Both the position numbers and the translations under genes were made by a program. Shown in pieces: positions 44,535-57,540 of a DNA stretch of 64,000 nucleotides; the first letter of the stretch is position 1; the number at the start of each line of letters is the position of its first letter. The notes under the pieces were generated by a model, which worked only from the letters and a program-made list of their open reading frames with translations, was not told the DNA's origin and did not search any database. The DNA comes from Candidula unifasciata (Eukaryota > Mollusca > Gastropoda > Stylommatophora > Geomitridae), in assembly GCA_905116865.2 (NCBI GenBank), contig CAJHNH020002557.1, positions 356,501-420,500 of the forward strand. The letters are read 5' to 3'.

Positions 44535-47500
44535 TAGAGCAGCCAGGTGTGGCTAGAGCTGCCGCCAGGTGTGGCTAGAGCTGCCGCCAATGTGTGGCTA
44601 GAGCTGCCGCCAATGTGTGGCTAGAGCTGCCGCCAATGTGTGGCTAGAGCTGCCGCCAATGTGTGGCTAGAGCTGCCGCCAATGTGTGGCTAGAGCTGCC
44701 GCCAATGTGTGGCTAGAGCTGCCGCCAATGTGTGGCTAGAGCTGCCGCCAATGTGTGGCTAGAGCTGCCGCCAATGTGTGGCTAGAGCTGCCGCCAATGT
44801 GTGGCTAGAGCTGCCGCCAATGTGTGGCTAGAGCTGCCGCCAATGTGTGGCTAGAGCTGCCGCCAATGTGTGGCTAGAGCTGCCGCCAGGTGTGGCTAGA
44901 GCTGCCGCCAATGTGTGGCTAGAGCTGCCGCCAATGTGTGGCTAGAGCTGCCGCCAATGTGTGGCTAGAGCTGCCGCCAATGTGTGGCTAGAGCTGCCGC
45001 CAATGTGTGGCTAGAGCTGCCGCCAATGTGTGGCTAGAGCTGCCGCCAATGTGTGGCTAGAGCTGCCGCCAGGTGTGGCTAGAGCTGCCGCCAATGTGTG
45101 GCTAGAGCTGCCGCCAATGTGTGGCTAGAGCTGCCGCCAATGTGTGGCTAGAGCTGCCGCCAATGTGTGGCTAGAGCTGCCGCCAATGTGTGACCAGAGC
45201 TGCCGCCAATGTGTGGCCAGAGCTGCCGCCAATGTGTGGTCAGAGCTGCCGCCAATGTGTGGCCAGAGCTGCCGCCAATGTGTGGCTAGAGCTGCCGCCA
45301 ATGTGTGGCTAGAGCTGCCGCCAATGTGTGGCTAGAGCTGCCGCCAATGTGTGGCTAGAGCTGCCGCCAATGTGTGGCTAGAGCTGCCGCCAATGTGTGG
45401 CTAGAGCTGCCGCCAATGTGTGGCTAGAGCTGCCGCCAATGTGTGGCTAGAGCTGCCGCTAATGTGTGGCCAGAGCTGCCGCCAATGTTTGGCCAGAGCT
45501 GCCGCCAATGTGTGGCTAGAGCTGCCGCTAATGTGTGGCTAGAGCTGCCGCCAATGTGTGGCCAGAGCTGCCGCTAATGTGTGGCCAGAGCTGCCGCCAA
45601 TGTGTGGCCAGAGCTGCCGCCAATGTGTGGCCAGAGCTGCCGCCAATGTGTGGCCAGAGCTGCCACCAATGTGTGGCTAGAGCTGCCGTCAATGTGTGGC
45701 TAGAGCTGCCGCTAATGTGTGGCTAGAGCTGCCGCCAATGTGTGGCTAGAGCTGCCGCCAATGTGTGGCCAGAGCTGCCGCCAATGTGTGGCTAGAGCTG
45801 CCGCCAGGTGTGACAAGAGCTGCCGCCAATGTGTGGCCAGAGCTGCCGCCAATGTGTGGCTAGAGCTGCCGCCAATGTGTGGCTAGAGCTGCCACTAATG
45901 TGTGGCCAGAGCTGCCGCCAGGTGTGGCCAGAGCTGCCACTAATGTGTGGCCAGAGCTGCCGCCAGGTGTGGCTAGAGCTGCCACCAATGTGTGGCTAGA
46001 GCTGCCGCCAATGTGTGGCTAGAGCTGCCGCCAATGTGTGGCTAGAGCTGCCGCCAATGTGTGGCTAGAGCTGCCGCCAATGTGTGGCCAGAGCTGCCAC
46101 TAATGTGTGGCTAGAGCTGCCGCCAATGTGTGGCTAGAGCTGCCGCCAATGTGTGGCCAGAGCTGCCGCCAATGTGTGGCCAGAGCTGCCGCCAATGTGT
46201 GGCCAGAGCTGCCGCCAATGTGTGGCCAGAGCTGCCGCCAATGTGTGGCCAGAGCTGCCGCCAATGTGTGGCTAGAGCTGCCGCCAATGTGTGGCTAGAG
46301 CTGCCGCCAGGTGTGGCTAGAGCTGCCGCCAGGTGTGGCTAGAGCTGCCGCTAATGTGTGGCTAGAGCTGCCGCTAATGTGTGGCCAGAGCTGCCGCTAA
46401 TGTGTGGCCAGAGCTGCCGCCAATGTGTGGCCAGAGCTGCCGCCAATGTGTGGCTAGAGCTGCCGCTAATGTGTGGCTAGAGCTGCCGCTAATGTGTGGC
46501 TAGAGCTGCCGCCAATGTGTGGCCAGAGCTGCCGCCAATGTGTGGCCAGAGCTGCCGCCAATGTGTGGCTAGAGCTGCCGCTAATGTGTGGCTAGAGCTG
46601 CCGCTAATGTGTGGCTAGAGCTGCCGCTAATGTGTGGCTAGAGCTGCCGCCAGGTGTGGCTAGAGCTGCCGCCAGGCGTGGCTAGAGCTGCCGCCAATGT
46701 GTGGCTAGAGCTGCCGCCAGGTGTGGCTAGAGCTGCCGCCAATGTGTGGCTAGAGCTGCCGCCAATGTGTGGCCAGAGCTGCCGCCAATGTGTGGCTAGA
46801 GCTGCCGCCAGGTGTGGCTAGAGCTGCCGCCAGGCGTGGCTAGAGCTGCCGCCAATGTGTGGCTAGAGCTGCCGCCAGGCGTGGCTAGAGCTGCCGCCAG
46901 GCGTGGCTAGAGCTGCCGCCAATGTGTGGCTAGAGCTGCCGCCAGGTGTGGCTAGAGCTGCCGCCAGGTGTGGCTAGAGCTGCCGCCAGGTGTGGCTAGA
47001 GCTGCCGCCAATGTGTGGCCAGAGCTGCCGCCAATGTGTGGCTAGAGCTGCCGCCAATGTGTGGCTAGAGCTGCCGCCAATGTGTGGCTAGAGCTGCAGC
47101 CAATGTGTGGCTAGAGCTGCCGCTAATGTGTGGCCAGAGCTGCCGCCAATGTGTGGCCAGAGCTGCCGCCAATGTGTGGCTAGAGCTGCCGCCAATGTGT
47201 GGCCAGAGCTGCCGCCAATGTGTGGCTAGAGCTGCCGCCAATGTGTGGCTAGAGCTGCCGCCAATGTGTGGCTAGAGCTGCCGCCAATGTGTGGCTAGAG
47301 CTGCCGCCAGGTGTGGCTAGAGCTGCCGCCAGGTGTGGCTAGAGCTGCCGCTAATGTGTGGCTAGAGCTGCCGCTAATGTGTGGCCAGAGCTGCCGCTAA
47401 TGTGTGGCCAGAGCTGCCGCTAATGTGTGGCCAGAGCTGCCGCTAATGTGTGGCCAGAGCTGCCGCCAATGTGTGGCCAGAGCTGCCGCCAATGTGTGGC

Positions 47501-48630
47501 TAGAGCTGCCGCTAATGTGTGGCTAGAGCTGCCGCCAATGTGTGGCCAGAGCTGCCGCCAATGTGTGGCCAGAGCTGCCGCCAATGTGTGGCCAGAGCTG
47601 CCGCCAATGTGTGGCTAGAGCTGCCGCTAATGTGTGGCTAGAGCTGCCGCTAATGTGTGGCTAGAGCTGCCGCCAGGTGTGGCTAGAGCTGCCGCCAGGC
47701 GTGGCTAGAGCTGCCGCCAATGTGTGGCTAGAGCTGCCGCCAGGTGTGGCTAGAGCTGCCGCCAATGTGTGGCTAGAGCTGCCGCCAATGTGTGGCCAGA
47801 GCTGCCGCCAATGTGTGGCTAGAGCTGCCGCCAGGTGTGGCTAGAGCTGCCGCCAGGCGTGGCTAGAGCTGCCGCCAATGTGTGGCTAGAGCTGCCGCCA
47901 GGTGTGGCTAGAGCTGCCGCCAGGCGTGGCTAGAGCTGCCGCCAATGTGTGGCTAGAGCTGCCGCCAATGTGTGGCTAGAGCTGCCGCCAGGTGTGGCTA
48001 GAGCTGCCGCCAGGTGTGGCTAGAGCTGCCGCCAGGTGTGGCTAGAGCTGCCGCTAATGTGTGGCTAGAGCTGCCGCCAATGTGTGGCCAGAGCTGCCGC
48101 CAATGTGTGGCTAGAGCTGCCGCCAATGTGTGGCTAGAGCTGCCGTCAATGTGTGGCTAGAGCTGCCGCCAATGTGTGGCTAGAGCTGCCGCTAATGTGT
48201 GGCTAGAGCTGCCGCCAATGTGTGGCTAGAGCTGCCGCCAATGTGTGGCTAGAGCTGCCGCCAATGTGTGGCCAGAGCTGCCGCCAATGTGTGGCCAGAG
48301 CTGCCGCCAATGTGTGGCTAGAGCTGCCGCCAGGTGTGGCTAGAGCTGCCGCCAGGTGTGGCTAGAGCTGCCGCCAGGTGTGGCTAGAGCTGCCGCCAAT
48401 GTGTGGCCAGAGCTGCCGCCAATGTGTGGCTAGAGCTGCCACCAATGTGTGGCTAGAGCAGCCAGGTGTGGCTACAGCAGCCAGGTGTGGCTACAGCAGC
48501 CAGGTGTGGCTAGAGCAGCCAGGTGTGGCTAGAGCTGCCACCAATGTGTGGCTAGAGCTGCCACCAATGTGTTGCTAGAGCTGCCACCAATGTGTGGCTA
48601 GAGCTGCCACCAATGTGTGGCTAGAGCAGA
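44535..48630. repeat. Minisatellite, 23/22-bp unit, about 178 copies, 4.1 kb
   Basis: The unit is gtgtggctagagctgccgcc plus aat (23 bp) or a 22-bp gccagg form. Substitutions (ccagag, gctaat, aggcgtgg) define unit types whose order repeats at about 1,023 bp (for example 46651 and 47674), evidence of large-block duplication. The left part (44600-45180) is nearly homogeneous and the right part is a patchwork. It is GC-richer than its surroundings. Confidence 0.97.
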
Positions 48631-49009
48631 CATGTGTAACTTGCAGTCCTATACGAGTAGGTGTGTGTGTCTTTGTCATCTCCTGTATCTCTTGTTTATA
48701 TAAGGCTAGTTCCCCTACACTACTGTATCTGTTAGCTCTAATCATTGATTGCATTGGTTTGTTCTTATAGTGTCACGGATAATGTCTCAAATGAGCATTA
48801 ACAGAGCTGTCAGGGGATCTCGGAGTTTGGCGGCCCCCAGAGGTGATGTGTCCATGTGGCTCTCACCAGCCCGCCTCCAAACGCTTGGATGAAAAAGGTT
48901 ATCAAAACTCATTAGGAACATGAGTATGCTTGCGAAACGTACAGCTAAAATCACAACCCTTGGTTAAAAGATTGCAGAGTGAAGAGAACATTGTTCACTG
49001 CACATCCTC
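48631..49009. other. Probable intron, nothing recognised
   Basis: Unique sequence between the 23-bp and 84-bp arrays. Confidence 0.55.
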
Positions 49010-49598
49010 TGTTAACCCTCAGTGTCGTCGTCACCGCGCTGAGGTACACCACAACAGCAGCCATCCATAGGCTGGCCATCCGTGTACATCCTCGGTTAAC
49101 CCTCAGTGTCGTCGTCACCGCGCTGAGGTACACCACAACAGCAACCATCCATAGGCTGGCCATCCGTGTACCTCCTCGGTTAACCCTCAGTGTCGTCGTC
49201 ACCGCGCTGAAGTACACCACAACAGCAACCATCCAGAGGATGGCCATCCATGTACATCCTCGGTTAACCCTCAGTGTCGTCGTCACCGCGCTGAGGTACA
49301 CCACAACAGCAACCATCCATAGGCTGGCCATCCGTGTAACTCCTCGGTTAACCCTCAGTGTCGTCGTCACCGCGCTGAAGTACACCACAACAGCAACCAT
49401 CCAGAGGATGGCCATCCATGTACATCCTCGGTTAACCCTCAGTGTCGTCGTCGCCGCGCTGAAGTACACCACAACAGCAACCATCCAGAGGATGGCCATC
49501 CATGTACATCCTCGGTTAACCCTCTGTGTCGTCGTCACCGCCCTGAGGTACACCACAACAGCAACAACCCATTGGCTGGCCAAGCCTAAATGACCGAC
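49010..49598. repeat. Tandem repeat, 84-bp unit, 7 copies
   Basis: Copies begin at 49011, 49095, 49179, 49263, 49347, 49431 and 49515. The unit contains ttaaccctcagtgtcgtcgt and accacaacagcaaccatcca. As 84 is 28 codons, one frame on each strand is open throughout (about 200 codons). No homology recognised. Confidence 0.95.
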
Positions 49599-50109
49599 AA
49601 TCTGACCATCACAATTTGTATTGAACGGAAAAAGACCAAATGTCCACACCCAAAGACCCCACTCGCCCAAGTGTTGGGACCAAACTGATAACGATATGCT
49701 TGACGCAGGATGTAAAATTCTGTCGGGCTAACGGCTCGTCAAAAAATCTAACGTGCGAAGAAAAAATAATGCACCTATCTGTGTGGTCACAAAAGTCCAA
49801 AACCCACAAGCTGCTCCCCGCTGACTTCTAGAGGGCGCAGCCCTTGTCGAGCGGAAAGCCTAATACGGTTGTGAGGTTAAGCAGGCATGTGCAGGACGTG
49901 ACGATTCCTTGGGTGAGCCCAGAACCAGAGCGCCATGTGCCGGCTCTGCATACATGGAAGTCTCATTGGATGGCGGGGAATGCCCATGATCTGCCCCTGC
50001 CTTCCCTTGAGGGCTAACCGTTCCACGGGGGGCTGCCCCAAAGGGGTACTCCGGGGGCAATACCCGCGGAGGAGACAAAGTGGACACCACACAAAACAAT
50101 GGCCAGAGT
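49599..50109. other. GC-rich unique stretch of unknown nature
   Basis: From about 49840 the sequence becomes GC-rich (cacggggggctgccccaaag, ggtactccgggggcaatacc) up to the family B copy. Open frames on both strands overlap. It may be a 5' part of a long family B element or another repeat. No RNA gene recognised. Confidence 0.4.
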
Positions 50110-50288
50110 CACCCTAGAAATAGGCCTGACGTCTTCCTTCGAAGTCGGAGTACAGCTGCCTATGAGGCAGGGAACAGGAAAACGGTTGTACACGCAAAAA
50201 TCAGGCCCAGGTGAAAGCCAAAAGTCCAAGCGGGCGATTAACTTGGACCTTCCGCCGGAATTCACAGCCGGTGAACGATAAAAAAAAA
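50110..50288 (+). mobile_element. SINE-like family B, diverged plus copy
   Basis: Contains gacgtcttccttcgaagtcg, gtacagctgcctatgaggca and ggaattcacagccggtgaac, ending in a run of A. Confidence 0.72.
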
Positions 50289-51194
50289 ACTTGTGTTAAA
50301 TCTGCCCGTGATAGTCTTAGTCGTTCGACGAGGTCCCAACTTTACGACAAACGAATCACTCCACAATGCTTCAATCCTATGCTAGTGGAAATGACATAAT
50401 ATGTCAATTTGCTGTCCCAATAAAGAATTACTGAAAAGAAGTTCAGCCTGAGCAAAATGTAGAAGCTCGCACACGCAATAAGTAAATGCACAAGGTAGCC
50501 GCCCGATTTACCAGCTTTAACAGTCCGTCACAAAAATTCCGAAGATATTCTCAACATCATCTAAAGATCACGTCCCAGCTGCCTGTAGTATTTGTGCCTG
50601 TATCATTTTATGACATATTGTCAACTAGGAGCCTCCGCAATGAAGGGGTAACCTATGTCAACTGTCATTGCTGACAACATCTGATTATGTATCACTGATA
50701 TCTTGAAGGCACAGCAGTAGCAGCGAATGTCAAAGGTCCCATTCGTCGTTGGCTAATGCAATAAGCAATCCAAACCATCCCCAGAGAACATCCACCAGCA
50801 AGCAACATCATCCGCCATCAACGAACATCCTCTGTCATCATCATTTTCATCTTTGGTTCAAATGACATAAATGCGCCCTTGCTGTTTACACCACAGCTGC
50901 GATATGTTCGCGGTTCAACGATGAGCTATGGCAGAAGTCCTGCAGGAAGCTCAGTAAAACCAGCACAGTCTGCTGGCGCCTCAGGTGAGGTAGGGAGTAT
51001 CTTCTTATACACAGCCCAACAGCCTTAATTAGTCTTCATGCTTGTGATCGATCGCTGTGCCACATCAGCTATCAAAGAACATCACCATCAAGGAACGCCA
51101 TCAACAAAATACATTTAAAAAACTCATTACCACCAAACATCTTAACGTCCTCACAAAGTATACGATGGTATACAACTAAATCTGTCAACCGGGA
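50289..51194. other. Probable intron, nothing recognised
   Basis: Unique sequence; catc-rich region at 50805-50855 but no array. Confidence 0.55.
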
Positions 51195-51845
51195 CAACCA
51201 GTGTTGACACCAACTAGGACAACCAGTGTTGACACCAACTAGGACAACCAGTGTTGACACCAACTAGGACAACCAGTGTTGACACCAACTAGGACAACCG
51301 GTGTTGACACCAACTAGAACAAGCGGTGTTGACACCAACTAGGACAAGCAGTGTTGACACCAACTAGGACAAGCGGTGTTGACACCAGCTAGGACAAGCG
51401 GTGTTGACACCAGCTAGGACAACCGGTGTTGACACCAGCTAGGACAAGCGGTGTTGACACCAACTAGGACAAGCGGTGTTGACCCCAACTAGGACAAGCG
51501 GTGTTGACACCAGCTAGGACCACCGGTGTTGACACTAACTAGGACCATCAGTGCTGGCACCAACTAGGACCATCAGTGCTGGCACCAACTAGGACCATCA
51601 GTGCTGACACCAACTAGTACCATCAGTGCTGGCACCAACTAGGACCATCAGTGCTGGCACCAACTAGGACCATCAGTGCTGACACCAACTAGTACCATCA
51701 GTGCTGGCACCAACTAGGACCATCAGTGCTGACACCAACTAGGACCATCAGTGCTAACACCAACTAGGACCATCAGTGCTGGCACCAACTAGGACCATCA
51801 GTGCTGACACCAACTAGGACCATCAGTGCTGACACCGAGGACAAC
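51195..51845. repeat. Minisatellite, 25-bp unit, about 26 copies
   Basis: The unit is accaactaggacaaccagtg plus ttgac. Unit types change in blocks from left (acaaccagtgttgac) to middle (acaagcggtg) to right (accatcagtgctggc), the pattern of local copy expansion. Confidence 0.95.
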
Positions 51846-52424
51846 CCGTGTTAACAGCAACCACTGTAGTGACACCTCACCGACCACCGCCTCTTGTATC
51901 AATAACTAAAACACCCTATCAATACAGAGATTATCTCACAGTCGCATGACGAGTCACTCCCAGTAGAATACCACCACGAGAGCTGATACTGAAAAGGCGA
52001 AGACCAAAATGACGAATGTACGAGAAAACGAACACTAAAAATCAATAATAGGCAGATGAAAGAAAGAGCACGCGATGTGATTCCATGCATGTGGGACCGT
52101 AGAGTGCGAGAGACTGACTGTGACCAAGTGCACACAGGGCTGTGACTATTAATTTATTGATTTCCTTCATCACAGTTGCACAGATATACACACACCAGGC
52201 CAGTTTTGTTGAGCCTAATGTAAAACCTTCCATTGAAAGGCGACGATAAATTATCAACACTGGCAGATGGTGGGCGATACGCCGACTCCTCACCAACGCC
52301 CGCCCTCTTCCTAACGATAATGCTAGGAAATACTTTCCCAGCGGAGCTAGGGTGGTACATCTGTGGGCTTTAGTAATGCCACTAGCTTCTTCTTGCTCTA
52401 CATCATCATCATCCACCTTAAAGA
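51846..52424. other. Probable intron, nothing recognised
   Basis: Unique sequence. An open minus frame of 124 codons (52042-52416) lacks motifs or splice-site support. Confidence 0.5.
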
Positions 52425-52570
52425 GTGGCAGGGGCCTTGTGTTGTGATTTACAGCAAGGTCGCGATATGTGAGCCTGTAGGCAAACCACTAATTAGTCGC
52501 CCTTTACGACACGCTTGGTAAGAGGCAGCGAGTCTATTATTGTAACCCAAACAAAATCGGGCCCTTGGAC
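52425..52570 (-). mobile_element. SINE-like family B, partial minus copy
   Basis: Contains ttgtgttgtgatttacagca, ttagtcgccctttacgacac and taagaggcagcgagtctat. Confidence 0.75.
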
Positions 52571-52679
52571 ACACACGTTAAATATCAGAAAATCTGTAGC
52601 AATCCTGTAGTCTCCACCACTAAACATACAATAAATAGCGGACCCTTTTCAGGTAAAGGGCGTTTCAGCCATTTCAAAT

Positions 52680-53098
52680 TTTAAATTCAGCCGAGTACGA
52701 TATCATATTGTAAATTCAGTCCAGTACGATATCATATTGTAAATTCAGCCTAGTATGATATCGTACTGTAAATTCACCCCAGTACGGTATCATATTGTAA
52801 ATTCATCCTAGTACGATATCATATTGTAAATTTAGCCCAGTACGATATCATATTGTGAATTCAGCCCAGTACGATATCATATTGTAAATTCAGCCTAGTG
52901 CGATATCGTATTGTAAATTCACCCCAGTACGATATCATATTGTGAATTCAGCCCAGTACAATATCGTATTGTGAATTCAGCCCAGTACAAAACAACACTG
53001 TAAGTTTAGCGCAGTACGATATCGTATTGTAAATTCAGCCTAGTACGATATCGTATTGTAAATTCAGCCTAGTACGATATTGTATTGTAAATTCAGTC
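52680..53098. repeat. Minisatellite, 29-bp palindrome-bearing unit, 14 copies
   Basis: The unit is taaattcagcccagtacgat plus atcatattg. Many units contain tacgatatcgta, a perfect 12-bp palindrome. It ends at a SINE A copy. Confidence 0.94.
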
Positions 53099-53127
53099 AA
53101 ATCAAACGGCACTGTGGGGGCGGCCGT

Positions 53128-53410
53128 ACTTTAACGGTTTGACCCTTGCCTGCGGGTGACCCGAAGGTCGTGAGTTTGGATCTGATAGGGGCTTTTTTTG
53201 TTTCTCTCCAAAATGACCTTGACTCCCAGGTCGACCCAGTCTTATATTGGGTACTAGATAAGTTCGTGGGAAGTAAAGGTGGCCGGCGTAATATTGACCA
53301 CATCACCCATACAAAGTGCTAAATTGTCTTTAAAAAAAACGGTCTAGCACTTCGACTCAATTAGCCTTAAGGCCTGGAAAAGGGTCCTTTCACGTTGTAA
53401 CTTCAGACCA
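53128..53410 (+). mobile_element. SINE family A, near full-length copy
   Basis: Head with gacccgaaggtcgtgagttt, body aaaatgaccttgactcccag, tcgacccagtcttatattgg and aagtaaaggtggccggcgta. The tail is ctggaaaagggtcctttcac. It starts 30 bp after the 29-bp minisatellite ends. Confidence 0.85.
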
Positions 53411-53799
53411 GTACGACACGAGGGCATGTACGACGGTCAGATGATGTGACTTCTTTTTTCTACCAGAAGCAAAAACAAACGCCTCGCATGCGCAGTGCGT
53501 GGCCACCGCACTAGCCTTAAAATATTAGGTCCTATTGACGGAGTCCGGCCCAAACATAACGTCGTGTTCTATAATACACGACGAAACAGCTTTTAACGAC
53601 CCTAGAACATATAGAACTGGTCCTAACCCAACCCTCCCCCTTGCTCACAGAATCAGTTCAGGTTCCACGAGAGACTCTTGTTTAAAAAAAAAAACAGTAC
53701 AACATGACACCCCTCTGACGTAGACCAACCTGAGAAAGCATGAATGACAGGACAACCAGTGTAGTCGGGCCGGACTTGGGAGAAAAAAAAAAGCACCAA

Positions 53800-54026
53800 A
53801 TGTTACTTGCATATCATTATTGACAGAACGCTGCAGAACCAACCTCAGCATTGTTTGGCTGTTGTGGTTTTTCTAGGCAAATGATACGCTTGGTAGTTTG
53901 CCACTGCTTACTCAACGGTCAGCTCTCGGTACCTATGTCGAAACGAATGCAAGACGAACCATCCGCAGCTGGGATCGAACACGGCACCACGAAGCGCGTT
54001 TGCAACGCCTGAGCCACACAGAACTG
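53800..54026 (-). mobile_element. SINE family C, copy
   Basis: Contains gcagaaccaacctcagcatt, ggtagtttgccactgcttac, gctgggatcgaacacggcac and gcaacgcctgagccacac. Confidence 0.85.
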
Positions 54027-54799
54027 TCCTCATAATGGCTGCCTATATAGCTATATATGACGGACAATAAAATACAGTTTGAACATTAAAATTCTAACAG
54101 CTGAACTCCAATATCTGGTACCTGGTCACAACACTGTGTTGCTGGGTCAACTTGTATAAGTCCCTAGCATATTTTACTAGTAGCAAAATCGTGTCCCAAT
54201 TTCCTTTGAATGTGACAGCCAGCCAGATGACAACAAAGTCAAAGGAGTATTTGTCTTTGTTGTGCAGGGAAAACAAGAAAGTTCAGAGATCAATAGCGAG
54301 AGACGCGCTGTCAAAGTAGCCGTTATTGGCCAGCCATTTCAGATGTGCAAAATCTATACTGCTAGCAAGGACATACAACACATGGCTGGGCGAACTGAAG
54401 GATAGGCTAGAGAGGAACATGGCCAGAGCCTGAATCTAGGGCTCTCCTCGACCAGTGCTCAACTTACTAAATGAAAGGCGAGTCACAAACCGGACCTTCC
54501 GATTCAGGTCAACTCACTTCTGATAAGTGGTTCCTGGAAACCGAACACAGACATAAACCGTATGTGGAAGCGGGGCATGGACCAGACAGGTATTGTGAGG
54601 GAATTCAGACTAACTATAGGAAGAAACAGCACAAAATAATCAACTATACTTCCACACAGACGCTGTTACGAAGTACAGGAAAAGAGTCTACCTCTTTCTA
54701 TACACAACCATCACATTTTTGTCTGGTCTCAATCTCGGGATCTGAAACCGATTGTATGCAGTACAGCCTCTTACTTATAAAGTGAATGTAGGTAGAATC
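54027..54799. other. Probable intron, nothing recognised
   Basis: Unique sequence before the LINE remnant. Upstream reverse-transcriptase motifs were looked for and not seen. Confidence 0.5.
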
Positions 54800-55712
54800 A
54801 TAGTTAGAATAAATCAGGGAACATCAACCATTCAAAGTAACATCTGGAGCATTACAGGGGTGTGTCTTATCACCATTCCTGTTTATCAACTACACTGACA
54901 GTATAAATAAGGAAGCCAGGTCCAGCAATTAAAATGATAGTAATATCGACGAACTGCTCTCTGTCGATGACCAGGCCTTGATTGCAGATATACAGCAACA
55001 ACATCTCACATCCATGAATGAAGAATGTAAATCAAATAATTTGAGAATCAACATCGAAAAGACAGAAGCAATGTCAACAGGAAGAAAAAAGCAGGATTTA
55101 AACATAGCATTAGAGCGTACATACATTAGAAAGGCATCTGAGTTTAAATATCTTGGAACAACATTCAATGAAGATGGTAAATTGGACAAAGAAATAGACA
55201 TCTAATGCGGTAAAGAAGGTCAAATATTGGGACAGTTAGCTCCCCTCTTACAGCAAAGGCAATCCCAATCAGCACAAAGAAACATCGCATCCAAAGAATA
55301 TTTACTCCCACCTTATGCTACCTGTGCCAGATATGGTCACTCACAATAAAAGAAAAAGAAAAAAAGTAACCATGGAAATGAGGTGTCTGAGAAAGACTGT
55401 AGAAGAGATAAAATCAGGAATGAGGTCATAGGAGATAAAGTCAGCAAAGAACCAATTCTAAATTACATACAAAGACAGCAAATCAAAAGAAATGCCCACT
55501 TGGAGAGAATGCATCCTGATGATATACCATACAAGGCATATACCAAAAGAGAAGGGTGTAGAGCAAGAGGTAGACCAAGAACAACATTTGAGGATAAAAG
55601 CAGAGAAACTCTACAGCACCACGATGTGTCTGTGTTTGAAGCAGCCAAAAGAGCACACAGAAGGACCTTGTATCTCCTTCGACACCCGAAGCGGTAAAAT
55701 AGGACGTCAAGA
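54800..55712 (+). pseudogene. Degraded LINE reverse transcriptase and 3' end
   Basis: Several frames together show reverse-transcriptase motifs: SGALQGCVLSPFLFINYTD (about 54843), VDDQALIADI (about 54963, the catalytic (Y)ADD box with V for A and a changed first residue), LRINIEKTEAM, and FKYLGTTFNEDGKLDKEID (about 55143). After stops and frame shifts the C-terminal region reads GCRARGRPRTTFEDKSRETL and LYLLRHPKR, ending at 55697 with an aagaagaag tail. It is a 5'-truncated, inactive non-LTR retrotransposon. Confidence 0.85.
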
Positions 55713-56283
55713 AGAAGACAGCCACTTACACAAATTTCAGAAATACTACACACATAGCGGTAGTGCAGTGATTAGTTCAGTCGGCAGCCAACACACGGGT
55801 CTGGTGTTCCATACCCAAGAGTGAGAGCCCTCAGAGCATTACACTGTCTTTCCCATCAGTGCATCATTAGTGTGGTTTCTCTAGCTAAGTAACCAGGAGG
55901 CATTGTGCTACACGATGCCATCGTTAATCTTATGTTTTTTACTGAACACAACACCCCGACACACGGCATTACCTTATTACATTCACACACACACATATAC
56001 ACCCACGGCACTCTTCATTATCCCCCCCCCCCCACCTTCCCACTCTAAATTTAACTGCCCAGAAACTGCATTACCTCACAACAATAACCTATTTCGTCGA
56101 CTAGACACACCTACACCGTATTACCTCAGCACACACACTAACTAACACATCCCGCGATCTGCTCTGGACTATGTCGTTGGTTTAAACTTCCAATACGACG
56201 AAACCGCAACGTTAGAAACCACAGAAAAAAATACTCATTGTTTAACCCACATTCATTCGTTCACTGTCCTACTGTGCCCTTAT
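55713..56283. other. Nothing recognised
   Basis: Unique AC-rich sequence with a C run at 56022. Confidence 0.55.
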
Positions 56284-57225
56284 TTGTGAGATCCCATTTC
56301 AGGTGCCAATTCTGCGGATGTTTCTAGACGACATGAGACAGGCTAGAAACCCCGTCGCAGGTGCCAGTTCTGTAGGTGTTTTTATACGACATGGGATGGA
56401 AAAGAGGCACCATTTCTGTGGAGGTTTTTAGACGACATGAGATAGACTAGAGACACCATTTCCGGTGCCAATTCTGTGGATGTTTTTAGACGACATGAGA
56501 TAGACTAGAGACACCATATCCAGTGTCAATTCTGTGGATGTTTTTAGACGACATGAGATAGACTAGAGACACCATTTCTGGTGCCAATTCTGTGGATGTT
56601 TTTAGACGACATGAGATAGACTAGAGACACCATATCCAGTGCCAATTCTGTGGATGTTTTAGACGACATGAGATAGACTAGAGACACCATATCCAGTGCC
56701 AATTCTGGGGAGGTTTTTAGACGACATGAGATAGACTAGAGACACCATATCCAGTGCCAATTCTGTGGATGTTTTTAGACGACATGAGATAGACTAGAGA
56801 CACCATTTCCGGTGCCAATTCTGTGGATGTTTTTAGACGACATGAGATAGACTAGAGACACCATATCCAGTGCCAATTCTGGGGAGGTTTTTAGACGACA
56901 TGAGATAGACTAGAGACACCATATCCAGTGCCAATTCTAGGGAGGTTTTTAGACGACATGAGATGGACTAGAGACACCATATCTAGTGCCAATTCTGGGA
57001 ATGTCTTTAGACGACATGAAATAGACTAGAGACCACAGTTCTGGCGCTAATTATGGAGATGTTCATAGACGATATGAAACAGACTAGAAATCCCATTTTA
57101 GGTGCCAATTCTGGGCGACATGAGACAGACTATAAATCCCATTTCAGATGCCAATTCTGCGGATGTTTTTGGACGACATGACATAGACATTTCATTTCAG
57201 CTGCCGATTCTGGAGATGTTTTTAA
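56284..57225. repeat. Minisatellite, 58-bp unit, about 16 copies
   Basis: The unit contains ttagacgacatgagatagac and tgccaattctgtggatg. Inner units are very similar. Outer ones at both ends are degenerate. Confidence 0.95.
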
Positions 57226-57540
57226 ACTAAAAGGGGACAGATACTCCCGACTACAGCTGTCTGTTCACCGTGGCGTGCCTACAGGACTCCCTGTCAGCAT
57301 GGCTGGCTGCGTTGTTTCGCCCTCCCTTTTCTTTAGACTTGCTCTGCTCATTGAATTTTGCCGATAGGATGTATCTAAGGGGTGAGATGCGACATGCATG
57401 GTCGGTTTCAGTGTCACTATTCTTTGCTGCAACCAAGGACCTTAGTAACACAGGACTGGCTTGCCTGATATATAAATGCCGACAGGGTGCTTTCTATAGA
57501 GGAGTATGGCTTGACTGTTAAATGAAAGTAACTAACTGAA

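Noticed and set aside
49840..50100. 5S rRNA or small nuclear RNA gene
   Set aside because: A ggttaagcagg stretch recalls 5S rRNA, but the rest does not follow 5S or U1 sequence.
54929..55201. Minus-strand 90-codon frame
   Set aside because: It is the reverse of a clear plus-strand reverse-transcriptase remnant.
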